Shown piece after piece: positions 17,683 through 24,760 of a stretch of 64,000 nucleotides of DNA (positions are counted from its first letter, which is position 1; the number at the start of each line of letters is the position of its first letter). The notes under the pieces are model-generated. The model worked only from the letters and a program-made list of their open reading frames with translations. It did no database searches and was not told the origin of the DNA. Made by a program: the position numbers and the translations under genes. Location: assembly GCF_032878955.1 (NCBI RefSeq), contig NZ_CP043839.1:2046001-2110000 (forward strand), given 5' to 3'. The DNA comes from Butyricimonas paravirosa. Its GTDB lineage: Bacteria; Bacteroidota; Bacteroidia; Bacteroidales; Marinifilaceae.

Positions 17683-18418
17683 AGACGAACAGCGCAATGC
17701 CAAACGCCTCATAAGGCTGCTGAACGATATTGACAGAACATTTATTGTTGAAGGTCCGCTTGCCAGCATCAAAGAAACAGTCGAATTCTTTCAATCTGGC
17801 AAAACCACAGACCTCATCCTTGCTGATATCCGGCTAACTGACGGTTTGAGTTTCGAGGCTCTTAAACATGCCCAGGCAACCGTTCCCATCATATTTACCA
17901 CCGCATACGATGAATATGCAGTACAGGCATTCAAGTTCAACAGTTTTGACTATCTTCTGAAACCGCTGGATCCGGATGAACTTGAAGCGGCCATTGACAA
18001 GGCAGTCAAAGCCGGAAAGAATTATACCGACGAAAACTTGCAACAGCTTTTTGACGCCTTACAGAAGAGCAAGTTCCGTTATAGGGAGCGTTTCCTGCTT
18101 CCTTATCGTGACGGATATAAGACCGTGCGAGTTTCGGACATCAACCATATCGAAACAGAAAACAAGATTGTACATCTTCGTCTCAACAATGGCACTTCCG
18201 AAGTGGTCAATGTGTCAATGGATGAACTTGAACACCAACTGAACCCGGACTATTTCTTCCGGGCAAACCGCCAATATATCATCAATGTAGAGCACGTTTT
18301 GTTCCTCGGTAATTATTTTGGAGGAAAGTTGATTGTCCGTTTGAAAGGTTATCCGAAGACGGAAATACAAGTGAGCAAGGAAAAGGCGCAGAGGCTTAAA
18401 GAATGGATTGACAGGTAG
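17663..18418 (+). CDS. LytTR-family response regulator
   Basis: This 251-residue regulator has a receiver domain (acidic pocket EDEQRN, phospho-acceptor Asp in LILADIRLTDGLSFEAL, switch Thr in IIFTTAYDEYAVQAFKF, Lys in DYLLKPLD) and a C-terminal LytTR DNA-binding domain (RERFLLPYRDGYKTVRVSDI to the end). It is coupled to the kinase by a 20-bp overlap. LytTR regulators usually bind paired direct repeats upstream of membrane or export genes. The closest candidate target is the divergent acetyltransferase/efflux unit. A hairpin terminator follows. Confidence 0.92.
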   Translation: MKILILEDEQRNAKRLIRLLNDIDRTFIVEGPLASIKETVEFFQSGKTTDLILADIRLTDGLSFEALKHAQATVPIIFTTAYDEYAVQAFKFNSFDYLLKPLDPDELEAAIDKAVKAGKNYTDENLQQLFDALQKSKFRYRERFLLPYRDGYKTVRVSDINHIETENKIVHLRLNNGTSEVVNVSMDELEHQLNPDYFFRANRQYIINVEHVLFLGNYFGGKLIVRLKGYPKTEIQVSKEKAQRLKEWIDR

Positions 18419-18459
18419 ACTATTCTTGCAAAAAGAGTATCAAATATATTTAGTTTGTA

Positions 18460-18510
18460 AATCAAGTATCTAGATTTCTATTTATCAGTTAGAAAGCCAG
18501 ATACTTGATT
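18460..18510 (+). terminator. Hairpin terminator after the LytTR regulator
   Basis: A perfect 12-bp inverted repeat, AATCAAGTATCT at 18460-18471 and AGATACTTGATT at 18499-18510, encloses a 27-base loop. It is followed by a T-rich stretch and lies about 40 bp after the stop codon. Confidence 0.55.
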
Positions 18511-18638
18511 CTACTATATTTTCATCCCTTTCAGTTAGTTCTTATTCTTAACAGATGTCCGACAATGACATGGTCGGCAATGAAGTTACCCGTCGGACTT
18601 CGTTCACTTGCCGAACTGCGAACCAAAGGGACATCCAG

Positions 18639-19073
18639 CTATACCATAGAATCATCCCGTCTTTGTTGCCACTTAGCCTCCATTTCTCTTGAAAGCTCCA
18701 TTATCTCCCGGCTCAGCTTCACAAGGTCGATGGTGCACTCCTCCAGCTTGTAGAGCAACGCCATCGCCTTCTTCTCCGAGAAGTGGATGCGCAGCTCCTT
18801 GACGACCTGATTGTAGTTCGTGCCTATGCCACGGAACTGGGCATGGAAATCCGACAGCTTGGTGTAGTAGTCCACCAGCGTCTTGTCCACTTTCAGCACC
18901 TTGAACTTCTGTCCGAAGAAGTGCGCCTTGAGAAAGACGGCTTTCGCGTACACGTTAGATTCCTCGTACATCGTCAGGAATCTGTTCCATTCCACATCAT
19001 CGAAGCGCACCATCACGCAGTGCGTCTTCGGGTTCAACTTGGGATTTCTCCCGTACTTGCTCTTCTTTTTCAT
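18639..19073 (-). CDS. MobA-like mobilisation accessory protein
   Basis: This is a 144-residue basic protein of the type encoded just before the relaxase in Bacteroides conjugative transposons. It starts MKKKSKYGRNPKLNPKTHCV, has an RHH-like DNA-binding segment (VRFDDVEWNRFLTMYEES) and ends in a helical, probably coiled-coil region (YNQVVKELRIHFSEKKAMAL). Such proteins bind oriT and help the relaxase nick. The hairpin array directly upstream (19137-19312) fits that role. The relaxase gene that normally follows is absent: after the stop codon only about 220 bp of unrecognised DNA precede the end of the LytTR gene. The element has therefore lost autonomous mobilisation. Confidence 0.75.
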   Translation of the reverse strand: MKKKSKYGRNPKLNPKTHCVMVRFDDVEWNRFLTMYEESNVYAKAVFLKAHFFGQKFKVLKVDKTLVDYYTKLSDFHAQFRGIGTNYNQVVKELRIHFSEKKAMALLYKLEECTIDLVKLSREIMELSREMEAKWQQRRDDSMV

Positions 19074-19136
19074 ACTTCTTATTTTTTCAATTTTATGGCT
19101 TGTCCATTGTTTAATCTTTGATTAATGAACCCCGAA

Positions 19137-19312
19137 ATTATCCGACTGCGGAGGATAATTCTGCCCACGGCGGTGAAGGTGTTTTCAGTTACTTAGAATT
19201 ATTCGGGTAACTGAAAATATATCTTGCTATGTCTTTGAAGACATAACAATCCTCCGCTTGTCGGATTGTTTTCCGAGTGTAATCACTCATCTTGGGTATC
19301 GGTTAAGCCGAT
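19137..19312. other. Hairpin array, candidate origin of transfer
   Basis: Six inverted repeats follow one another: 19137-19143/19153-19159 (ATTATCC), 19182-19192/19207-19217 (TTTTCAGTTAC), 19228-19235/19238-19245 (TATGTCTT), 19245-19252/19263-19270 (AACAATCC), 19275-19279/19284-19288 (GAGTG) and 19298-19302/19308-19312 (ATCGG). They lie in the 280-bp gap between the DUF3408 gene and the MobA-like gene, the usual place for oriT in Bacteroides elements. No nic site could be assigned. Confidence 0.5.
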
Positions 19313-19352
19313 GAAGTGTATTCACCAGCCTAACCGACTTTCTGTAATCCCG

Positions 19353-19820
19353 TCAGAGCTTGCGCCACTGCTCGATGTCGTTCCGATAGGTGTCGAGGTG
19401 CAGGCGGACGAGGTTTTCAATCAGCCCCGATGCGCTCATACCCTTTCCTCCGAGGAAGCGGACAACCCTGTCCAGTTCGTCACGCACCGTCTCGCTGACA
19501 AACACGGGCTTGCGGTTGATAATCTTGGGGACTTGGAGATAGGTGGCGCGGTACTCCTCCAGCGACAGCCTGCGCTGCTTGCTGCTGACACGCTTCTGCG
19601 GCATTGCTGTTTCCCCGACCGCCTCACTTGACGGTTCATCCGCCATAGCGGTCTCCGTTTCTTCCGTGACGGTCTTGCCGGGCTGTTCCGGCTCATCCGG
19701 CTCCAGGCCGATACGCCTGTAGATGTCATTCATCGACTTGGGAGTGTAGGATTCCCTGCGTCCCATCTTTTCCACGATTTCACGAGCCTGCTGCTCTGTA
19801 ATGCTTGGTTCTCTCTTCAT
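19353..19820 (-). CDS. DUF3408 family protein (conjugation-region, TraB-like)
   Basis: This is a 155-residue protein. An acidic, low-complexity N-terminal half (EPDEPEQPGKTVTEETETAM) is followed by a conserved C-terminal domain, VFVSETVRDELDRVVRFLGG and then KGMSASGLIENLVRLHLDTY. That resembles a ribbon-helix-helix fold and matches the DUF3408 proteins found beside the ParA-like protein and mob genes of Bacteroides conjugative elements. The chosen start is MKREPSITEQQAREIV; an upstream frame extension is less likely. It is transcribed toward the candidate oriT and the MobA-like gene. Confidence 0.78.
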   Translation of the reverse strand: MKREPSITEQQAREIVEKMGRRESYTPKSMNDIYRRIGLEPDEPEQPGKTVTEETETAMADEPSSEAVGETAMPQKRVSSKQRRLSLEEYRATYLQVPKIINRKPVFVSETVRDELDRVVRFLGGKGMSASGLIENLVRLHLDTYRNDIEQWRKL

Positions 19821-19868
19821 TGTAAAAAACAAATTGATTAAGTTATTAACTGTGGTCTTGGTAAGCAC

Positions 19869-20382
19869 CTCGACCGATTATCGGGAGCAAAGTAAGATGC
19901 TTCAGTGCAGTCTGTCAAGCACTTGGGTTCTCTTAGGCAATTTTGTATGGTTTTGCTTTATGGTGATAGAAATAACGGTGCAGACTTCACCGTTTTGCCG
20001 GATGTATATAACCGAAAGGGAAAAAGGTTTAGTTACGGGTGATTTTGAATTAAGCTCTTATTTGGGCTGTGGTGTCCTTATTAAATATAGGAATTAAGGG
20101 CTAAGGACTGGGCGGATTGGGCAATCGGTGAACCATGCCTGTGCCAACCTCTACCACCCTGTGCCACTTGCTGCCAGACCAAATTGAATCCATTGCCGGA
20201 TGCCGGATTATGTATTTCTTTGCGGGAGAAGGAATGATAGCCGCCAAAGGAAAAGTCGGTATCACGGACAATGACTACCGTATCAGCGCAACATGCTACC
20301 ACTTCCGGGAAACCCATTGTCAAGTAACGGATTATACATTCCTTTGCGGCATAAGAAACAGTAACAACTAAAAAAAGACAAT
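19869..20382. other. 514 bp before the HTH genes with no firm gene
   Basis: The only candidate is a 78-codon frame on the plus strand (20135-20371) that ends 11 bp before the next gene. It begins at an ATG without a good ribosome binding site and has no recognisable domain (segment YFFAGEGMIAAKGKVGITDN). It may be a small conserved protein of this element type or the leader of the HTH gene. No strong inverted repeats were noticed. Confidence 0.3.
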
Positions 20383-20694
20383 ATGGAAATCGTATCAATC
20401 GAAAGAAAGACCTTTGAGGAGCTGGTCGCCAAGTTCGACCGCTTCGTCTGCCGTATGGATGCCATCTGCCATCGGCACGGCGAAAAGAAAATGAGCGAGT
20501 GGATGGATAATCAGGACGTATGCCGGATGCTCAATATCAGCCCACGAACCTTGCAGACGCTTCGGGACAATGGGACTTTGGCATACAGCCAAATCAACCA
20601 CAAGACCTATTACCGTCCCGAAGATGTGCAACGTATCGTCTCCATCGTGGAGGACAGACGGAAGGAAGCAAAGTTCAAAGGCAGGACAATCTGA
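20383..20694 (+). CDS. Small HTH (excisionase-type) DNA-binding protein 1
   Basis: This 103-residue protein has a MerR/HTH_17-like domain, MDNQDVCRMLNISPRTLQTL followed by RDNGTLAYSQINHKTYYRPE (about residues 45-85). This is the fold of Xis-type recombination directionality factors and small regulators in CTnDOT-like elements. The N-terminal 40 residues are helical with several charged residues. A second protein of the same type starts 46 bp downstream, and the two are probably co-transcribed. Their closeness to the integrases points to control of excision, but this is inference. Confidence 0.82.
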   Translation: MEIVSIERKTFEELVAKFDRFVCRMDAICHRHGEKKMSEWMDNQDVCRMLNISPRTLQTLRDNGTLAYSQINHKTYYRPEDVQRIVSIVEDRRKEAKFKGRTI

Positions 20695-20740
20695 TAACCG
20701 AATAGAGTAATGACAATAATTCCACTAAATCCAGAGTAAT

Positions 20741-21046
20741 ATGAACGAACTGATTAACAAAGACAACGAGTGGATAATCCACTTCATGGGCAGTCTTGAC
20801 CGTCTGCTGGACAACGTAGAGCATCTGACTGCCAGCTACCGCCCGACACTGAACGGGGAGCGTTTCTTCACGGACAAGGAGGTGTCGGCACGGTTGAAAG
20901 TGAGCCGCCGAACACTTCAGGATTACCGCAACGAAGGGCGGATAGCCTACATTCAGTTGGGCGGCAAAATCCTCTACCGAGAGTCCGACATCGAAAGGAT
21001 GCTGACTGACAGCTACCGTACCGCCTACCGACAGACGGCTATCTGA
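20741..21046 (+). CDS. Small HTH (excisionase-type) DNA-binding protein 2
   Basis: This 101-residue paralogue of the preceding protein has helix-turn-helix FFTDKEVSARLKVSRRTLQD followed by YRNEGRIAYIQLGGKILYRE and SDIERML (about residues 42-92), and a short helical N-terminus. Tandem pairs of this kind are common in Bacteroidales integrative elements next to the recombinase genes. A long hairpin terminator follows at 21110-21166. Confidence 0.82.
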   Translation: MNELINKDNEWIIHFMGSLDRLLDNVEHLTASYRPTLNGERFFTDKEVSARLKVSRRTLQDYRNEGRIAYIQLGGKILYRESDIERMLTDSYRTAYRQTAI

Positions 21047-21109
21047 TTTTCTTGAAAGAGCGCAGTTTGCCGTCTGCCCTATGTTTGCGACAGCAATGGT
21101 ACAATAAAA

Positions 21110-21166
21110 AAGGAACGGCTTACGGATGAAGCATCAATGTTTAGCTTCGTCTGTAAGCCGTTCCTT
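21110..21166 (+). terminator. 23-bp stem terminator after the HTH pair
   Basis: The arms at 21110-21132 and 21144-21166 pair over 23 positions with two G-U type mismatches and enclose an 11-base loop. On the plus strand the hairpin is preceded by AATAAAA and followed by CTCTTTCTTCT. It could work in both directions, since genes converge here. Confidence 0.7.
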
Positions 21167-21221
21167 CTCTTTCTTCTGATTTCCCGTCAGTCGCTTGTTT
21201 CCGTTGCCGGATGCCCAAAAT

Positions 21222-21337
21222 GCGTGTGGTTGGCAGGGGCAAGGTTTTCGGGCTGAATACGCTCAACCCCGTTGAGGAAGATTCTGCCCGAAACGGCTAT
21301 GCCGCCCGACCTTGCCAATGCTGTCAGAGCCACACGC
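21222..21337. repeat. Nested inverted repeats, multi-branch structure
   Basis: Four arm pairs are nested: GCGTGTGG (21222-21229) with CCACACGC (21330-21337), GGCAAGGT (21238-21245) with ACCTTGCC (21309-21316), TTCGGGC (21247-21253) with GCCCGAA (21286-21292), and CTCAAC (21262-21267) with GTTGAG (21271-21276). The structure sits between the HTH terminator and the end of the RhuM-like gene. It could be an RNA element, a recombination or transfer site, or the decayed arms of an older insertion. Confidence 0.55.
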
Positions 21338-21759
21338 TACCTTTGCATCCGTGCATCGGGAACAGGTGGCTGACGGGAAGAACCTCGACTATACCATAGG
21401 TTGCCATTCTTACCATAGGAAACAAACAATGTAACCGGGATTCCTTTCTTGGTGGTGCAGATTTCATTTATTACGAACCGCCTGAACAAAAGGGTCTCTT
21501 TGCTACATATTCTGAAAGCGATGGCTATAATCATTTCAAAATTATACACATCATAACTGATGCCGTCAGTTTGCTTGATATACTTCATCGTATCAGTTTC
21601 GTTCAACTCTTTGTTCTTGTAAATTGCCTGTATCATCTTGCGGATATTGCAAGAGAACACCCCGAACAGGTCGGCTATCTCGAACTGGGTCATCCACACT
21701 GGGGCTGTCGGTACGGTGACCGCTCCCATTTTACTGATTGTTATTATTTCTCTGCTCAT
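21337..21759 (-). CDS. RhuM-like DNA-binding protein, possibly shortened
   Basis: This 140-residue protein has the start of a RhuM/Fic-associated N-terminal domain: VTVPTAPVWMTQFEIADLFG, then VFSCNIRKMIQAIYKNKELN and GISYDVYNFEMIIAIAFRIC. This family is common in integrative elements and pathogenicity islands, but its molecular role is unclear. The last 25 residues (WYSRGSSRQPPVPDARMQR) look unlike the family and run into the nested inverted repeat at 21222-21337, which suggests a replaced or truncated C-terminus. An AAAGGG ribosome binding site precedes the ATG. Confidence 0.65.
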   Translation of the reverse strand: MSREIITISKMGAVTVPTAPVWMTQFEIADLFGVFSCNIRKMIQAIYKNKELNETDTMKYIKQTDGISYDVYNFEMIIAIAFRICSKETLLFRRFVINEICTTKKGIPVTLFVSYGKNGNLWYSRGSSRQPPVPDARMQR

Positions 21760-21780
21760 AATCCCTTTATTTTATGATGA

Positions 21781-23001
21781 TTATATACTGTTTTCTTTCT
21801 TTTCGCCAGCCGATATTTTCTTTCTTCGCTCCATCAGTTTGTCCATGTCTTTGGAGATTTTATCATCGGTTATCCGTGCATACCCCTGAGTAGTTCTGAT
21901 GTTGGAATGTCCCATCATCTTGGCGATGCTCTCAATCGGTATATCCGCTGAAATCAGGAAAGTTCCGAAGCTGTGCCGACTTTGGTGATAGCTCAGATTT
22001 TCCTCCTTGCCTATGGCAACACCCATCTCGTGGATGTCAAACCAAAGTGAATCACGGCTTGGGAGAGGAAACACGGGCTTCTCATCATCGGTTGTGTTGT
22101 ACAACGACAATATCTGTTCCGCTATGGGATGTAAGGGTATGAAAGCCTCCACCTTTGTCTTCTTGCGGTTGATGCGGATATACCGTCTGCCCTCCGCATT
22201 CGTCCCGATATGATGGGGATGAAGAAGTTTGATGTCCACATACGCCAGTCCCGTCAGGGTCGAGAAGATGAAAGCCCGTCTTGCCAGTTCCATACGCTTG
22301 TCATACATCGGGGTGGAAAGTATCTTTTTGAACTCATCGCGGCTGATGTACCTGTGCCTTGCCTCCGGCTTCGGTTCATACTCCAAGTCCTCGCAGGGGT
22401 TCACACGGATAATCTCCTTATCGACTGCCAAATACAATAAACGATTAAGCCAGCACATACATTTGTTGGTTTGGGAAGAGCTGAAATTCTTGCACTTCTT
22501 CAGGAAAGCTTTATAGGACTTGCCAAAATCCTCCGTCACTTCTTCAAGAGGAATTTCCTTTTTCCCGATTGACGCTATAAAGTCCGTCAGGTATTTCTGA
22601 TAATACATGGAGTGACGGTAGGAAGAAGTGGAATCTATTTCCTCGGAATGTTTCTTCAACCGCTCCCGTTCCCATTCACCCATTTGCAATAAGGTAGTCG
22701 GATGGATATTATTCAGGGAAATATGGTTCTTCAACATTTCCGCACTGACCACTCCTTGCGATTTAAGTATCTCGGTATAGGCTTCCTCAGTCAGACGCAG
22801 GTATTCCCGTAAGCGGTTGTTCTCCCTGACGGTCTTTATCTCATTCTTCCTGCCGTTCCAGTCTTCGGGGCGGCAATAGATACCTGTGCTTATGGCGGTC
22901 TGCTTGCCGTCAATGGTTATACGGCAGAGTACGGCGGTCGTACCGTCAGCCCTCACCTTGCTGCGGTTAATATATGGCAATAATGAAAATGTGCTTCGCA
23001 T
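21781..23001 (-). CDS. Tyrosine recombinase 1 of the element
   Basis: This 406-residue integrase has an arm-binding domain (SLLPYINRSKVRADGTTAVL..., residues 5-75), a SAM-like core-binding domain (about 110-205) and a catalytic domain. The place of the first catalytic Arg reads TLTGLAYVDIKLL, with Ala instead of Arg. The later motifs are intact: YHQSRHSFGTF (HxxR), MMGHSNIRTTQGYARI (His and the nucleophile Tyr). Loss of the first Arg is known for IntDOT-type enzymes. It starts 13 bp after the stop of the second recombinase in the same direction. Either of the two, or both, may have integrated the element. Confidence 0.93.
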   Translation of the reverse strand: MRSTFSLLPYINRSKVRADGTTAVLCRITIDGKQTAISTGIYCRPEDWNGRKNEIKTVRENNRLREYLRLTEEAYTEILKSQGVVSAEMLKNHISLNNIHPTTLLQMGEWERERLKKHSEEIDSTSSYRHSMYYQKYLTDFIASIGKKEIPLEEVTEDFGKSYKAFLKKCKNFSSSQTNKCMCWLNRLLYLAVDKEIIRVNPCEDLEYEPKPEARHRYISRDEFKKILSTPMYDKRMELARRAFIFSTLTGLAYVDIKLLHPHHIGTNAEGRRYIRINRKKTKVEAFIPLHPIAEQILSLYNTTDDEKPVFPLPSRDSLWFDIHEMGVAIGKEENLSYHQSRHSFGTFLISADIPIESIAKMMGHSNIRTTQGYARITDDKISKDMDKLMERRKKISAGEKKENSI

Positions 23002-23014
23002 ATTGTTGTTGGAT

Positions 23015-24244
23015 TTATAGGGTTAGTTTGAAATCTTGTGTCGCCTCTATGAACTTGTCCATATCCTCGAAGAGTTTTTTCGGACTGACACGGGCATATA
23101 CTTGAGTGGTGGAAATGTCGGAATGTCCCAGCATCCGGCTGATGGTCTCAATCGGCACACCCGCTTCGAGCGTTATCAGCGAGGCGAAACTATGCCTCGC
23201 CTGATGATAGCACAAATCATCCTTGATGCCAGCCAATGCCGCCAACGCCTTCATGTGTCTTCTAAGATTAGGCCAGCGTAGTAAAGGGAACAATGTGTCC
23301 CTGTCCTCACTGTGATACTTTTCAATCAGTGCAATCGCTTCGGGAAGCAACTTCACGCTTGCCCGATGTTCGTTCTTCTTCCTGCGGTATTTCAGCCACA
23401 ACGCTCCGTTATCGTCCGTGTACAAGTTCTCATCGGTAATGGATATCACATCCGCATACGAGACCCCGGTATAACACCCGAAGAGAAACATATCCCTTGC
23501 CAGTATGTGAGATTTACGATGCGGTTCAATTTCCACATCACGGATTTTCTCGAACGATTCACGGCTCAATGCCCGTGGGGTTTTATCCGACTGCTTGGGC
23601 AGGGTGAAATGCTGGAAATGGATTTTGTCTGCATAGCCTTCCTTATAAGCCAGACGGCATATTTTTTTCAGTATGGCAAGGTGATGTCGGACAGTATCTA
23701 TTGCATAACCCTTATTCTCCATAGCGAAAACCTGATAGTCATGGATGAACTGTTCCGTAAGCTGCCCAAATGCTAAATCCTTGACCTTGTACTGATGCCC
23801 AATGAACTCACCAAGTGTCAGACGCATATAATGATAAGTCGAGTAAGAAGTTTTCGCACGGTCAATACCAATACGGGCTTTGAGGTCGTCACAGACAACA
23901 TCAGTCATTCGCATGAGTGTCATCTGCGTTTCCATACTTCCTTGAAAATGATTCTTCACATCGGTGGCATCGAAATCCATTTTACGGCTCACAAGGTTGT
24001 CAAAGGCGTTGTTTACCGCCAACAACAGTTTCTCAATCTTGGTGTTGGTTTCCACCGCCTCCTTGCTCTTGCCATTCAGACGGCTTTCACAGGGATTCCA
24101 CAGTTCGGGAGGGCATGACAGCTTGCATCCGAACTGCGCCATCGTGCGGTTGACGGTAATGCGTCCCATGATGGGAGCCTTGCCCGACTTGTCCAGTCCG
24201 CTCTTTTTGAGGTAGAGCAGCACCTTGAATTTTTCTACTTTCAT
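23015..24244 (-). CDS. Tyrosine recombinase 2 of the element
   Basis: This 409-residue integrase has the same three-domain plan: arm-binding N-terminus (LLYLKKSGLDKSGKAPIMGR), core-binding domain (about residues 105-205), catalytic domain with CYTGVSYADVI (Ser in place of the first Arg), YHQARHSFASL (HxxR) and LGHSDISTTQVYARV (His, Tyr). It is the outermost gene, about 300 bp from the right end of the element, the usual place of the main integrase. The HxxR box is well conserved with the gene the element disrupted, so integrase and target share local sequence. Confidence 0.93.
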   Translation of the reverse strand: MKVEKFKVLLYLKKSGLDKSGKAPIMGRITVNRTMAQFGCKLSCPPELWNPCESRLNGKSKEAVETNTKIEKLLLAVNNAFDNLVSRKMDFDATDVKNHFQGSMETQMTLMRMTDVVCDDLKARIGIDRAKTSYSTYHYMRLTLGEFIGHQYKVKDLAFGQLTEQFIHDYQVFAMENKGYAIDTVRHHLAILKKICRLAYKEGYADKIHFQHFTLPKQSDKTPRALSRESFEKIRDVEIEPHRKSHILARDMFLFGCYTGVSYADVISITDENLYTDDNGALWLKYRRKKNEHRASVKLLPEAIALIEKYHSEDRDTLFPLLRWPNLRRHMKALAALAGIKDDLCYHQARHSFASLITLEAGVPIETISRMLGHSDISTTQVYARVSPKKLFEDMDKFIEATQDFKLTL

Positions 24245-24541
24245 ACGCTTATATTTTTAAGTGCAAATTTACTTGCCATATAAGCGTCCCTTGATGCGCA
24301 AAACACTGTGTATTAACGCAAACAAAACGGTGGGGATTTCTTTTCATCGCTTTCCGTTACCTGTTCCCGTTTCGGTAACTGCCCGGCTAACGGTTTGGTA
24401 ACTGAACAACCTCAATATTCCGTTGTCGTTTGCATTTTTTCAACTTCGCAAAATACCGAAATATCGCTTATTCCTAACGGTTTACGTTTAATCTATACCT
24501 GTTCGCTGTTGCTTGCTTTGCCGTGTATATTCCACTTTTCA
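24245..24541. other. Right-end arm region between integrase and attR
   Basis: The gene-free stretch carries repeated short motifs that could be arm-type integrase sites: GGTAACTG twice (24374-24381, 24397-24404), GTTACC facing GGTAAC, and AACGGTTT twice. The 10-mer TATTCCACTT next to the right junction (24528-24537) recurs near the left end (2340-2349). Site assignment is by pattern only. Confidence 0.4.
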
Positions 24542-24548
24542 CGACATA
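24540..24548 (+). other. Right attachment-site junction (attR)
   Basis: CACGACATA marks the return to the recombinase reading frame (Arg-His-Thr-Phe). It mirrors the left junction CAAGCCATA with two mismatches inside a 7-bp overlap. The uninterrupted target probably read GTGGCACGACATACA. Confidence 0.6.
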
Positions 24549-24739
24549 CATTCGCGACAACCGTAACACTAACCGAAGGTGTACCACTGGAATCTGTTTC
24601 TAAAATGTTAGGGCACACGAATACCGTCACGACACAAATTTACGCGAAAGTGGTAAATTCAAAACTAAGAAAAGACGCCGCGGCGTGGAACGCGAAAATG
24701 ACAGGCATAGAGAACGAATTTAATTTACAAAATCAATAA
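24542..24739 (+). pseudogene. Tyrosine recombinase, C-terminal part, separated from its start by the element
   Basis: This is the end of the host recombinase gene begun at 1204. It carries RHTFATTVTLTEGVPLESVS, the GH box in MLGHTNTVTTQIYAKV with the catalytic Tyr, and the tail KLRKDAAAWNAKM. The same frame is open back to 24395, but residues encoded before 24542 are element DNA. No start signal is evident for this piece, so it is unlikely to be made. Confidence 0.88.
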
Positions 24740-24760
24740 CAACGAATTAAAAATATCATC

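Larger units (their letters stand above)
2248..24541. mobile_element. 22.3 kb integrative element (reduced CTnDOT-like, with efflux and defence-like cargo)
   Basis: The element is defined by the two halves of a single recombinase gene that flank it and by the matching 9-bp junctions. It contains two tandem tyrosine recombinases at its right end, two small HTH proteins of the excisionase type, RteA/RteB-like regulators, a MobA-like protein, a DUF3408 protein and a hairpin array resembling an oriT. No relaxase, coupling protein or Tra secretion genes are present, so it could at most be mobilised by another element. Cargo consists of a ParB-like/Dam/AAA-TOPRIM cassette at the left and an RND efflux operon. 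Base composition from about 6.5 to 24.2 kb is clearly more GC-rich than the host DNA and the left cassette, so the element is itself a mosaic. Confidence 0.85.

Noticed and set aside
20081..20398. 105-codon minus-strand frame before the HTH genes
   Set aside because: It overlaps a plus-strand frame and the next gene start, has no ribosome binding site and no recognisable domain.
24395..24541. Upstream extension of the recombinase C-terminal piece as a separate gene
   Set aside because: These codons lie in element DNA before the junction and have no similarity to recombinases; the open frame is accidental.
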